Counted from the stretch's first letter, positions 20,228-29,311 are shown. The stretch: DNA of 64,000 bases from Marinobacter algicola DG893 (GCF_000170835.1 NZ_ABCP01000002.1:1-64000), one strand, 5' to 3'. Notes: generated from the sequence alone by a model not told the origin. Made by a program: numbers and translations.

Positions 20228-21493
20228 TTACAGCTCCACTCCCAGAGCCTCGGTGACGCGGAGCGCACTGCTCACACCATCCTCATGGAAACCATTGAAC
20301 CAGTAGGCGCCACAGAAGTGACTGCGGTTCTGGCCGCCGATTTCGTCATAGCGTTTCTGGGCGGCTACGGCCTCCAGGGTGAACACAGGGTGCGCGTAGT
20401 CGAAACGTTTGATAATACGCTCCGGGTCGATGTCCCGGCTGCGGTTGAGAGTGACACAGAAGGTTTCCGGTGCCTCGTCGAAATTCTGCAAGATGTTCAT
20501 GTTGTAGGTAACAGACACAGGTTCGGTGCTGTGTTGCGGTATGAAATAGTTCCACGCGGCCCACGCCCTCCGATTCGACGGCAGCACCGAATGGTCGGTG
20601 TGCAGCACCACGTCATTGCGTTGATAGGTAATGGCGCCAAGAATTTCCAGTTCCTTGGCCGAAGGATCGGCGATCATGCCGAGGGCCTGGTCGCTGTGGC
20701 AGGCAAACACGACCTGGTCGAAGTGGTGGTGCTCGTGGTTGACGGTGACCACCACATGATCCGGCTCCCGGACAACGGAGCTGACGGGGCTGTTCAAATG
20801 CGTGCGATCGCCCAGACGCTCCATCATTGCATCGACATAGCGCGCGGAACCGCCGGAAATGACCCGCCAGGTCGGACGGTCATCCACCGATAACATGCCG
20901 TGATTGTTGAAAAACTGGAGAAAGAAGCGAATCGGGAACTGTTCAAGGACAATTTCGGGCGCTGACCAGATCGCTGCCCCCATGGGTACGATGTAGTATT
21001 GGCGAAAGTAACGCGAGTAGCCGTTGCGGTTCAGGTATTCGCCCAGGGTTTCTGTGTCTGCGATATTGCCGGCAGCCAAGTCTGCCCGGGATTCTTTATT
21101 GAAACGCAGGATCTCCTGGATCATGCGCAGAAACGGCAGATTCAACAGGTTGCTGCGTTGGGCGAACAGGGTGTTCAGGCTGGTACCGTTGTACTGCAGC
21201 CCGGAGGAATGACAGTCAACGCTGAAACTCATGTCGCTGACCTCCGATGCAACACCCAAGCGGTCCATCAGCTTCATGAAATTGGGGTATGTCCAGTCAT
21301 TGAAGACAATAAAACCGGTGTTGACCGGCCACTCGCGGCCACCGGCGGTGACCATCTCGGTGTTGGTATGGCCCCCGGCATAGTCGCCGGCTTCGAACAG
21401 CTCCACATCGTACTTCTCTGATAAAAGCCAGGCCGTGGTCAGGCCCGAGACGCCTGCGCCAATGACTGCAATACGTTGACGTTCGTTACTCAT
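20228..21493 (-). CDS. FAD-dependent amine-oxidase-like oxidoreductase
   Basis: A 421-residue flavoprotein with an N-terminal dinucleotide-binding motif ('IAVIGAGVSGLTTAWLLSE', 'VELFEAGDYAGGHTNTE') and a C-terminal FAD segment around 'GGQNRSHFCGAYWFNGFHEDG'. This branch (COG2907) lies beside DUF1365 and cfa in many proteobacteria. In alphaproteobacteria a flavoprotein of this general type desaturates a methylated fatty acid in the furan fatty acid pathway, so a similar dehydrogenation of the Cfa product is a reasonable inference. Its start overlaps the SDR stop by four bases. Confidence 0.88.
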   Translation of the reverse strand: MSNERQRIAVIGAGVSGLTTAWLLSEKYDVELFEAGDYAGGHTNTEMVTAGGREWPVNTGFIVFNDWTYPNFMKLMDRLGVASEVSDMSFSVDCHSSGLQYNGTSLNTLFAQRSNLLNLPFLRMIQEILRFNKESRADLAAGNIADTETLGEYLNRNGYSRYFRQYYIVPMGAAIWSAPEIVLEQFPIRFFLQFFNNHGMLSVDDRPTWRVISGGSARYVDAMMERLGDRTHLNSPVSSVVREPDHVVVTVNHEHHHFDQVVFACHSDQALGMIADPSAKELEILGAITYQRNDVVLHTDHSVLPSNRRAWAAWNYFIPQHSTEPVSVTYNMNILQNFDEAPETFCVTLNRSRDIDPERIIKRFDYAHPVFTLEAVAAQKRYDEIGGQNRSHFCGAYWFNGFHEDGVSSALRVTEALGVEL

Positions 21494-22290
21494 CCATTGG
21501 TTTCCTGTTCATTCCTGCTTTTCCGGCTCATGCTGGCGGCCATGCGATCAATCAATCCCTGGGGCAGGGCGGACAAGGCCTTCAGTGTCCAGGTAAATCG
21601 CTTCGGAAAAGCGATTTCGTTCCGGCCTTTGAGCAGCCCTGTGACGATACGGCTCGCGGCGTCTTCCGCTGAGACCAGGAACGGCATCGGAAAATCGTTT
21701 CTATCGGTCAGCGGCGTCTTAACGAACCCCGGCGAAACCACCACTACATCGATGCCTTCGGGCGCCAGGTCGGCTCTCAGTGCGTGGGCAAAGTAGGTGA
21801 GTGCGGCCTTGGAGGCTCCATACCCCTCGGCACGGCCGAAAGGAAACCACCACGCCGATGAGCTGACAATCACCAGCGTTGCCGGTTGGCCCTTCGCCAC
21901 CGTGCGCCGCAGAGCCGGCAAGGCAATGTCCAGGCAGCGGGCGGTGCCCACCACGTTGGTGTTGATGTTGTTTTCGATCACGGTGCTGTCGTAGTCGGCG
22001 ATTTCCAGGTACTCACAGGTGCCGGCGTTGAGGATGGCCATGTTGAGATCGCCATGGGCTTCCAGGGCGGAGGAAATGCCCAGCAGGTCGTCCCGGCTCG
22101 TAGTGTCGGCTTGCGCCGCTACGACCCGCTCTGGGGCTAGTGCGCTCAATCCGTCCAACGCGTCCTGTCGTCGACCGGTAATCACCAAACGATGCCCTTG
22201 GTCCACCAGAGCGCGGGTGACGGCTTCTCCAATCCCTGAGCTGGCCCCGGTAATCCAGATGTTTGATGCTGTTCCAAGCCGTTCACTCAT
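21490..22290 (-). CDS. Short-chain dehydrogenase/reductase
   Basis: A 266-residue classical SDR: cofactor motif 'ITGASSGIGEAVTRAL', 'ILNAGTCEYL' (NAG motif), catalytic Ser in 'VIVSSSAWW' and 'YGASKAALTYF' (YxxxK). The C-terminal 'FPKRFTWTLKALSALPQGLIDRM' is hydrophobic and may bind the membrane or lipid. It probably oxidises or reduces a hydroxyl or keto group on the operon's lipid product. Four-base overlaps with both neighbours. Confidence 0.88.
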   Translation of the reverse strand: MSERLGTASNIWITGASSGIGEAVTRALVDQGHRLVITGRRQDALDGLSALAPERVVAAQADTTSRDDLLGISSALEAHGDLNMAILNAGTCEYLEIADYDSTVIENNINTNVVGTARCLDIALPALRRTVAKGQPATLVIVSSSAWWFPFGRAEGYGASKAALTYFAHALRADLAPEGIDVVVVSPGFVKTPLTDRNDFPMPFLVSAEDAASRIVTGLLKGRNEIAFPKRFTWTLKALSALPQGLIDRMAASMSRKSRNEQETNG

Positions 22291-22754
22291 CCTGCCTGAT
22301 TCCTTATCCAGCGAATCAGTCGCCCCATCACGGGCAGGTTCTCATAGAGCAACTGGCCGATGTCAAAGTAGTCGCGGTGGGAGAGAACGCGGCCTTTGCG
22401 GATCACCAACTGGCTGATGCCTTCCACCTCAACCGAGCTGCCCTTGCGAATACGCTTGTGCTTAAGGTGCATTACCCAGGGGATGCATACGTCTTCGCCA
22501 TTAACCACCGGCTCGCCGAAGTCGAAGCCGCAGGAGATGACATTGGCGTAGGCTCCGGAAAAATACTCGGTCAGATCATCAATGCCCCGCACACTTGTGA
22601 ACGGATCGGTGAACGTTACGTTTTCACTGTATACCGTTGTTAGTTCCGCCATGTTTCCAGCACAGAGGTTATTGAACAGCTGAGTGAAGTGCCCAAGAGT
22701 CTCATGGACGGACGTATTCTTGTTGCCCATTTCAATGATAGAGGCGGTGCTCAT
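22287..22754 (-). CDS. Nuclear transport factor 2-like (SnoaL-fold) protein
   Basis: About 155 residues of the NTF2/SnoaL fold: 'LGHFTQLFNNLCAGNMAELTTVYSENVTFTDPFTSVRGIDDLTEYF' is the typical helix-strand opening, ending with 'RDYFDIGQLLYENLPVMGRLIRWI'. Such proteins act as small isomerases, dehydratases or ligand-binding partners. The ATG at 22754 overlaps the desaturase stop by four bases and was preferred over a longer frame inside the desaturase gene. Its exact step in the lipid operon is unknown. Confidence 0.82.
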   Translation of the reverse strand: MSTASIIEMGNKNTSVHETLGHFTQLFNNLCAGNMAELTTVYSENVTFTDPFTSVRGIDDLTEYFSGAYANVISCGFDFGEPVVNGEDVCIPWVMHLKHKRIRKGSSVEVEGISQLVIRKGRVLSHRDYFDIGQLLYENLPVMGRLIRWIRNQAG

Positions 22755-23707
22755 GATTGTTTCCTCCTCATGGCATCCAGTTGGCGGGTTTCCTCTTGAA
22801 TATGCTCTGGAATCGGGTTCATGTCCCAGATGATTCCAAGGCGCGCAAGTAGCCAAAGTCCGTACCAGGTCATATCCACCTCATACCACCGAAATCCCTG
22901 ACGCACGGATTGCGGCCAGCGATGGTGGTTGTTGTGCCAGCCTTCACCCATGGTGATGAGCGCAAGCCAGGCGTTGTTTCTGCTGTCGTCATTGGTTTCG
23001 AAGCGGCGTTTACCCCAAACGTGCGACAGCGAGTTGATCGATACTGTGGCGTGGAACAGAACAACCGTCGATAGGAAGAAGCCCCAGGTCAGCAATTGCA
23101 AACCGTTGGTGCCCAGGCCGGGAGCCCAGGCCGCCAGAGCTTCACCTAACGCATAAATGCCAATCGCGGCGGCCGCGGGTACCAGTGAGTCAAAGCGGTT
23201 AAGAAAGCGGAGTTCGGGAAATTTCATCCAGTCCTTCACCCGGCGCTCATCCATGGCGAAGCCTGCGTCACAGGTAAACCAGCCGACGTGCGACCACCAG
23301 AATCCGCCTTGGTGTGGCGAGTGCAAATCCTTCTCATCGTCCGAATGCTGATGGTGGTGCCGATGATGGGCGGCCCACCACAACGGCCCACGTTGGGCTG
23401 CGCTGGCGCCCAGAACGCCGAAGAGAAACTGTGCAACGCGGCTGGTCTTGAAGGTTTTATGGGCAAAGTAGCGGTGGTAAAAGCCGGTGATGGCGAACAT
23501 GCGTACGGCGAAAAAGCCGATTGCAAAGACAACCGCAAAGGTACTGGCACCAGTGACGACGACCAGCAGACAGGCCAAATGAAGTGCGATAAAGGGAATC
23601 ACCCGAAGAAAGTTGAAAGCCCGCGAGCTTGTGTCGAGGTGATCCGAACCCGCAGCGGAGTCGAACCATCTCAGAATGTTTGTCAGCCAGTGTTGCACTC
23701 GGGTCAT
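22751..23707 (-). CDS. Acyl-CoA/acyl-lipid fatty acid desaturase
   Basis: A 318-residue membrane di-iron desaturase. Histidine boxes are clear: 'HRYFAH' (residues 78-83), 'HRHHHQH' (115-121) and 'EGWHNNHH' (about 264). Four hydrophobic spans surround them. Delta-9-type enzymes make monounsaturated acyl chains, the substrate needed by Cfa-family methyltransferases. It is first in the eight-gene lipid operon and diverges from the renalase-like gene, leaving 98 bases for promoters. Confidence 0.92.
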   Translation of the reverse strand: MTRVQHWLTNILRWFDSAAGSDHLDTSSRAFNFLRVIPFIALHLACLLVVVTGASTFAVVFAIGFFAVRMFAITGFYHRYFAHKTFKTSRVAQFLFGVLGASAAQRGPLWWAAHHRHHHQHSDDEKDLHSPHQGGFWWSHVGWFTCDAGFAMDERRVKDWMKFPELRFLNRFDSLVPAAAAIGIYALGEALAAWAPGLGTNGLQLLTWGFFLSTVVLFHATVSINSLSHVWGKRRFETNDDSRNNAWLALITMGEGWHNNHHRWPQSVRQGFRWYEVDMTWYGLWLLARLGIIWDMNPIPEHIQEETRQLDAMRRKQS

Positions 23708-23805
23708 ACCCTGATTGCCCTTTCGTTCGTGGTTTAACCTGTTAAGCCTGGAGTTTAGTAAACTCCACCAGACGCTTGACGGGTTCTACGTTCCAATAAC
23801 CGAAT

Positions 23806-24837
23806 TTGGATGCATGTTATACGATGTTTAACCAAACCGATCAGATGCCTGTTATACGCCGGATTGCCATTGTTGGTTCAGGAATGGCCGGCCTGACCGC
23901 CGCACTTCTGCTCCGGGAACAGCACCATGAAGTGACGATCTTCGAGAAAAGTCGCGGCCCGGGTGGGCGCATGGCCGCAAAACGCGTTAAGGGTGGCTCT
24001 GTCGACATCGGGGCGCAGTACTTTACGATCAGGAATCCGGCGTTCTCCGCCTTCCTGTCCCGTCATGCCGGAGACAGTTTCGGGCCGTGGTCCGGGCGCT
24101 TTGGTTACCAGATCTCCTCCGGGCAATGGGAGCCGTTCCCGCAGGAGGCTCGCTACGTCGGCGTTCCCCGGATGACAGCCATCACCCGTGGGCTTTCCAC
24201 CGCTGCAGACGTCCAGGCGCAAACGCGCATTGATAGCCTGGTTCGCCATGATCGGCAGTGGCTGATGAAAGATACAGAAGGCGAGTCTTATGGTCCTTTT
24301 GACGCGGTTATCGTCACGGCACCCCCGGCGCAGGCCCGGGACCTGTTCAGCAATAGCACACTCACAGCGCTGTCGGACGATATACAGGACCACGTCAGCC
24401 ATATCCAACCGTGCTGGGCAACCGCTGTCTATTTTCAGCAGGCGTTGGAGCAACCCTATGACGCCATGCGGTGCCAGAACCCGGTACTGGAGTGGATTGC
24501 CAATAACACCAGCAAGCCGGGCAGGGACGATTCCGGTCAGTGGTGGGTTCTCCATGCAACGCCGCAATGGTCCCGTGAACACGAGAACACTTCGGCGGAC
24601 AAGGTGTCGGCTGCGATGGTTGAGGCGTTTCAGAAGGTCACCGGTGTGTCTGCCTGTCCCGACGAATGGATTTCGCACCGGTGGCTTTATGCGAAATCCT
24701 CGTCCGCGGAGCAACCCGGTTTTCGCTGGTATGACGAGCATTGCATCGGCCTGGCCGGGGACTGGCTGAGCGGCGGCCGTGTGGAGGGCGCGTTCGACAG
24801 TGCCAGTGGTCTGGTAGCGCATATGCTGGCGGATTAA
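23806..24837 (+). CDS. Renalase-like FAD-dependent oxidoreductase (COG3380)
   Basis: About 330-343 residues with an N-terminal FAD motif ('RIAIVGSGMAGLTAALLLREQ', 'IFEKSRGPGGRMAAKRV') and C-terminal 'GLAGDWLSGGRVEGAFDSASGL'. This is the renalase-like group of NAD(P)/FAD oxidoreductases, often next to photolyase or lipid-modification genes. The start is uncertain: ATGs at 23806, 23824 and 23845 are in frame; the last directly precedes the Rossmann motif. A nine-base word TGTTATACG occurs twice near the start (about 23816 and 23850). Diverges from the lipid operon, possibly co-regulated. Confidence 0.85.
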   Translation: MDACYTMFNQTDQMPVIRRIAIVGSGMAGLTAALLLREQHHEVTIFEKSRGPGGRMAAKRVKGGSVDIGAQYFTIRNPAFSAFLSRHAGDSFGPWSGRFGYQISSGQWEPFPQEARYVGVPRMTAITRGLSTAADVQAQTRIDSLVRHDRQWLMKDTEGESYGPFDAVIVTAPPAQARDLFSNSTLTALSDDIQDHVSHIQPCWATAVYFQQALEQPYDAMRCQNPVLEWIANNTSKPGRDDSGQWWVLHATPQWSREHENTSADKVSAAMVEAFQKVTGVSACPDEWISHRWLYAKSSSAEQPGFRWYDEHCIGLAGDWLSGGRVEGAFDSASGLVAHMLAD

Positions 24838-24843
24838 ATCCAC

Positions 24844-26310
24844 TTACGTGCCAGTCAGTACCGTTGGCCGAACATAGAAGTGCGTAATAGTGCCGTCGCT
24901 GAACTTGCTGAAGAAGGCGCTGATATCGGTAATCTTGCGCAGGGAACGGGCACGGTTGATCGGGTCCCGCACCAGTACCTTGATACCGTTGAAATTGTCC
25001 TGGATGTTGGAGAACCGCGCCCGCATGGAACAGGTCACCACCTCGCCCGGATCCAGATCAAGCTCCTGAGCCAGCCAGCGGCAGTGATCCTCGATGCCGG
25101 CGATGGTCAGATCCTCACGGGTGTCGAGGTGGTTCAGTTTCGCCCGATCCACGATGCAGCGCGAATAACTGCCGGGCTTTTTCCTCGCTACTTTGCGGAA
25201 AGCCTCCCAGAAAAAGCTGTCCGTGAGTTCCGCGAAGTACCGCATATCACTCAGGCAGGTATCCACCCACTCGAAAATTTCCGGGTCCTCGAGCACTTCG
25301 TTGATCGCTTCCCGCAACAGCCAGTCGAAACCCAGGGCCGTCTTGTGGGCGTAGACCTTACGGTACATCTGGTGACGGCTGTAGACGAAGTCCTCCAAGG
25401 CGCCAAGGCCTTTCTGGGTGATGGCCAGGCCCAGCCAGGGCTCACGCACGTCCCAGCCGAAACGCAGGTTGCTCAGCAGGTGGTCGAGGTTGAACCCACC
25501 GATGGTGACTGAGGAGTGAAAACCGTCCCGAAGCATGTAGTCGGCCCGGTCGGCGTCGATTTCACCGGAGACTATGGACGACATCAGGTCCATCACCAAC
25601 CGGGGCACGTCGGCCTCGCTCAGAACACCAGAATCCGCGTCGTTACCGGCGATGAAATTCCAGAAAGTGCGCGCATGGCGGCAGAAGGCCTCGCTGGGCC
25701 GCACAGTCGTGGTTTCCATAATGCCGATCACGTCTCTCGGATCGAGGCCGGCGGTTTCAAGGTCAATGGACGACAGCACTTCGTGGGCAACCCTCACGGA
25801 ATAGTGCTCGTGCTCCAGTTCTTCCGGGCGTTCACTGTGATACACGGAATAGTCGACACCACTCCAAAGGTCATCAAAGCGGTCAGGCCGCGACATCAGG
25901 TCATGAATACGCCGCGCCTGGGTGAACTGGTGGGAGAAACTCGAATGCCCACTGTCATGCAGCAGGCAGCCCAGGCGAATGGTCTTGGCCAGGTAGTCAA
26001 TGGCATCAAGCTGGCTCAGGCTCAGGTCTGTCTGGTCGCTGAGCTGGCGTTCCCGCAGGTAGGCGTCGATCATCGAGCGAAACATCCGTGTGCCCACGTG
26101 CATCACGCCAATACTATGGAGGAAGCGTGAGTGGGTTGCCCCCGGGAAAACCAGGCTGAGGATGTCGTTCTGGCAGATGTTGCGCAGGCGTTGGAACAGG
26201 GGATGGTCGATAACCTTGATTTCATGCCGGTAAAGCGGGATTCCGCCATGGACCGGGTCCATGATCAGTTTGTCATAAGCCCCGAGCAGGTCATTGACGG
26301 CACTTCTCAT
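24844..26310 (-). CDS. HD-domain phosphohydrolase (SAMHD1/dGTPase-like)
   Basis: A 488-residue protein. 'DPVHGGIPLYRHEIKVIDHPLFQRLRNICQ' and 'GATHSRFLHSIGVMHVG' followed by 'LLHDSGHSSFSH' (H118-D119) and 'EIDADRADYMLRDGFHSS' give the full H...HD...D metal site of the SAMHD1-like HD family. Members hydrolyse dNTPs or other phosphate esters. The substrate here cannot be read from sequence. It is divergent from hsbR and ends six bases from the convergent renalase-like gene. Confidence 0.85.
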   Translation of the reverse strand: MRSAVNDLLGAYDKLIMDPVHGGIPLYRHEIKVIDHPLFQRLRNICQNDILSLVFPGATHSRFLHSIGVMHVGTRMFRSMIDAYLRERQLSDQTDLSLSQLDAIDYLAKTIRLGCLLHDSGHSSFSHQFTQARRIHDLMSRPDRFDDLWSGVDYSVYHSERPEELEHEHYSVRVAHEVLSSIDLETAGLDPRDVIGIMETTTVRPSEAFCRHARTFWNFIAGNDADSGVLSEADVPRLVMDLMSSIVSGEIDADRADYMLRDGFHSSVTIGGFNLDHLLSNLRFGWDVREPWLGLAITQKGLGALEDFVYSRHQMYRKVYAHKTALGFDWLLREAINEVLEDPEIFEWVDTCLSDMRYFAELTDSFFWEAFRKVARKKPGSYSRCIVDRAKLNHLDTREDLTIAGIEDHCRWLAQELDLDPGEVVTCSMRARFSNIQDNFNGIKVLVRDPINRARSLRKITDISAFFSKFSDGTITHFYVRPTVLTGT

Positions 26311-26424
26311 AGATTACAACCTCCCAAAAACATCAAACATGTCTTGTTATATCACAGGGGCGTGCCAGAATAGGTATCAGAAACCCAATTTCCTGTTTAC
26401 CGATGGTAGTTTAGGGCAATCACC

Positions 26425-27633
26425 ATGACATCGCGCACCGAGCGCATTCTTATTATCGATTCGAATGAACGTGCCCGCTCGGAACTGGGTCGGTACCTTG
26501 AGGCCAGGGGATTCTATGTAACCGGTTATCCGGACCTGGCTTCCGCCCGTTCTCTGTTCGACGATAATATCCCGGACATCATTTTTGCTGACCTGTCACC
26601 GGAGGCCATTGGTGAACTCGCCGGTAGACTGGAAGACGCGGAAACCTTCACCCCCATCGTTGCCTGCTATTCCACCGCCGATGCCTGCGAAATCGTCAAC
26701 GCACTGAGAGCTGGTGCGGCTGATATCGTCCTTAAGCCCTGTTCCGATGATCGCGGCGCCCTCGACGACGTTATTGGCAAGCTGTTTGATCGGGTGCGCG
26801 TGAACCGGCTTAACCAACTTTATCGCCAGGAATTGGAAGAAGCGAACCGGGACTTGCGCGATGGTATTGCGGAATTACGCGCGGACCAGCGCGCCGGCCG
26901 TAAGGTCCAGCTCAGGATGTTGCCAGACCGGGAACAGGCACTTTCCGGGTTTTCCATCAATCACCTCATCAAGCCCTCGCTGTTTCTCAGCGGTGATTTT
27001 CTGGATTATTTTCGAATATCCGAAGACAAGATTTTGGTTTACATAGCCGATGTCTCTGGCCATGGTGCCAGCTCAGCCTTCGTAACGGTGCTGCTGAAAA
27101 ACCTGACCAACCGCCTCCAGCGCAACCTCAGGCGTGGCTCCAGTGATGACATCCTGTATCCCGATCGTTTCCTTGAACGCATTAATTCCGAATTGCTCGA
27201 TACCGGGTTGGGCAAGCATGTAACGGTTTTCGTGGGCATCATATCGACGTCTGACAGAAGCCTGCGTTATTCGGTGGGCGCCCATTTCCCGATGCCGATC
27301 CTTTCCCTGGAGGGTGGCAGGACAGAGTTCCTTGAGGGCAGTGGTTTGCCGGTGGGGCTGTTCGAGACGCCGGAGTGGGAGGTTTACGAAGTTCCACTGG
27401 ACAAGCCGTTCCACCTGATTCTTTTCTCAGACGGTATACTGGAAGTCATCAAGGCCAAAAGCCTGGATGAAAAGGAAAAGACACTACTTGAACTCGTCTC
27501 GGGAGGTAGTCACACTATTGCTTCCCTGGGCGACGCTCTGAATCTCGACGAGATCACAGAGTTACCTGACGATATTGCTATCGTATCAGTAACGGATACC
27601 GATCCTGATACCAATGGCCCGACGTCGACATAG
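26425..27633 (+). CDS. hsbR: HsbR-like response regulator with PP2C (SpoIIE) phosphatase domain
   Basis: A 402-residue fusion: receiver domain (residues about 6-125), a helical linker (residues 130-165, likely coiled coil) and a SpoIIE-type PP2C domain (170-395) with 'GDFLDY', 'DVSGHGASSAFV' and 'LFSDGILEV'. The receiver has the phospho-acceptor Asp at 56 ('IIFADLSP') and a Lys in 'LKPCSDD', but the acidic pair is reduced to 'IDSNE'. In Pseudomonas aeruginosa HsbR dephosphorylates the STAS protein HsbA to control swarming versus biofilm. The STAS partner overlaps its stop here. Confidence 0.88.
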   Translation: MTSRTERILIIDSNERARSELGRYLEARGFYVTGYPDLASARSLFDDNIPDIIFADLSPEAIGELAGRLEDAETFTPIVACYSTADACEIVNALRAGAADIVLKPCSDDRGALDDVIGKLFDRVRVNRLNQLYRQELEEANRDLRDGIAELRADQRAGRKVQLRMLPDREQALSGFSINHLIKPSLFLSGDFLDYFRISEDKILVYIADVSGHGASSAFVTVLLKNLTNRLQRNLRRGSSDDILYPDRFLERINSELLDTGLGKHVTVFVGIISTSDRSLRYSVGAHFPMPILSLEGGRTEFLEGSGLPVGLFETPEWEVYEVPLDKPFHLILFSDGILEVIKAKSLDEKEKTLLELVSGGSHTIASLGDALNLDEITELPDDIAIVSVTDTDPDTNGPTST

Positions 27634-28139
27634 TGGCAGTGGATTCAATGGCTGGTTACAAGATCCTGCAAGCTGAAAAACAGGGCATCTATGTCCTGAA
27701 GTTTATTGGAGAAATCCGGCTGAACCTGTGTTCGACGCTGGATAATCTGGTTGAGTCCATCACCCAGGATCCCGACTTCAAGACAGTGGTTATTGATCTT
27801 ACCGAAACCGAGATCATCGACAGCACCACACTGGGGCTGCTTGCCAAGATTGCCATGGCCGCCCAGAAACGCAGCAATTTCCTGCCCACGATGATATCCA
27901 CCAACCCCGATATAACCCGAATCATCACCTCCATGGGTTTCGACAAGATTTTTATCATTGTTCGCGAGCCAGCGTCCCGCATCGAAGAATTGGAAGAAAT
28001 CCCCGTGTTGCGAGCGAGCGAGCAGCAGGTCAGGGATAAGGTGTTGGAAGCCCATCGCGTGCTGATGGGCCTGAACAGCCGTAACCGGGAAGAATTCAAG
28101 AACCTGGTGCGTGCCCTGGAATGCGAAGAGTCCGGCTGA
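27633..28139 (+). CDS. hsbA: HsbA-like STAS-domain anti-sigma factor antagonist
   Basis: A 168-residue STAS protein with the phosphorylatable serine in 'IIDSTTLGLLAKI' (S64). The C-terminal ~60 residues extend beyond the STAS fold and are charged, as in Pseudomonas HsbA. Its phosphorylation state would be set by HsbR and would decide its partner (FlgM anti-sigma factor or a diguanylate cyclase in P. aeruginosa). The GTG start shares a base with the hsbR TAG stop; ATG 27648 is an alternative. No flgM, hptB or hsbD homologue is in the window. Confidence 0.87.
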   Translation: MAVDSMAGYKILQAEKQGIYVLKFIGEIRLNLCSTLDNLVESITQDPDFKTVVIDLTETEIIDSTTLGLLAKIAMAAQKRSNFLPTMISTNPDITRIITSMGFDKIFIIVREPASRIEELEEIPVLRASEQQVRDKVLEAHRVLMGLNSRNREEFKNLVRALECEESG

Positions 28140-28216
28140 ACCCGGAGCCATCACTGCGTTCTCCATTCCTGCCGGCCGTCTACCGGGCCTGAACCATAAA
28201 ACATAACGGAACGACT

Positions 28217-29284
28217 ATGCCTGAGAAAAATGACCGTGGGCCAACCGACGTTTCCCAGACCGGCCATGATGTCGCGGTTCTCGGCGGTGGCAGCTTCGGT
28301 TCTGCCATGGCCAAAGTGCTGGGAGAAAATGGCCATACCGTCCACTTCTGGATGAGGGACGAGGCCCAGGCGGATGAAATCCGTAACACCGGTATCAATA
28401 GCCGCTATATGCCGGATATCACCCTCACGGGTGACATACAGCCTACCACCAGCCTGCCGGAAGCCGTCGGTAAGGCGGAAATTGTCTTTGTGGCTATTCC
28501 CAGCAAGGCCTTTCGCTCCGTCATTCGTGAAAACAGCTCTGAGTTCCGTGAAGGGCAAATCGTTGTCAGCCTGACCAAGGGCATCGAAGAGCATGGCTTC
28601 AAGCTGATGAGCGAAATCCTTCAGGAGGAAATCCCGCGTTCCCGCATTGGGGTGCTCAGTGGCCCCAATCTGGCTGGGGAAATCGTCAGCCAGGATCTCA
28701 CGGCAACCGTTATCGCGGCCAAGGATCCTGACGTGCGCCGCACGGTGCAGGAGTTGCTGGGTTGCGAGTATCTGCGGGTCTACGCCAATGTAGATGTGTA
28801 TGGCGTAGAACTCGCCGGCGCACTGAAGAATATCTACGCCATCGTTGCCGGGCTGGCATCAGCGCGAAACCTTGGAGAGAACGCCAAGGCGATGCTGATT
28901 ACCCGAGGGCTGGCGGAAATGAGCCGGTTTGCGGTTAGCCTGGGCGCCAATCCCATGACGTTTATGGGCCTGGCGGGAGTAGGGGATCTGATTGTTACCT
29001 GTACGTCTCCGAAGAGCAGGAACTACCGCGTTGGTTACGCTGTGGGTAACGGCCAGGCGCTGGATGACGCGGTCGCGGAGTTGGGCCAGGTGGCCGAGGG
29101 CATCTACACCCTGAAACTGGTCAAGGAGAAATCCGAGGCGATTGGTATCTATATGCCGTTGGTTCGAGGTCTCTATGAGATTCTTTACGATGGCGCCTCC
29201 ATCAGTGCAGTGATCAACAGCCTGATGATGTCGGTCCAGAATTCAGATGTGGAATTCATTCTGCCACGAACCATCAGCCAATAA
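28217..29284 (+). CDS. gpsA: Glycerol-3-phosphate dehydrogenase [NAD(P)+]
   Basis: A 355-residue GpsA reducing dihydroxyacetone phosphate to sn-glycerol-3-phosphate for phospholipid synthesis. Cofactor motif 'VAVLGGGSFGSAMAKVL'; 'FVAIPSKAFRSV'; 'LSGPNLAGEI'; catalytic Lys in 'GVELAGALKNIYAIVAGLA'; and 'GLAGVGDLIVTCTSPKSRNYRVG'. The N-terminus is ~18 residues longer than E. coli's. Likely transcribed with sixA 27 bases downstream. Confidence 0.95.
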   Translation: MPEKNDRGPTDVSQTGHDVAVLGGGSFGSAMAKVLGENGHTVHFWMRDEAQADEIRNTGINSRYMPDITLTGDIQPTTSLPEAVGKAEIVFVAIPSKAFRSVIRENSSEFREGQIVVSLTKGIEEHGFKLMSEILQEEIPRSRIGVLSGPNLAGEIVSQDLTATVIAAKDPDVRRTVQELLGCEYLRVYANVDVYGVELAGALKNIYAIVAGLASARNLGENAKAMLITRGLAEMSRFAVSLGANPMTFMGLAGVGDLIVTCTSPKSRNYRVGYAVGNGQALDDAVAELGQVAEGIYTLKLVKEKSEAIGIYMPLVRGLYEILYDGASISAVINSLMMSVQNSDVEFILPRTISQ

Positions 29285-29311
29285 GGTTTGGGTTAGCTGG
29301 AGGGAAGACCA

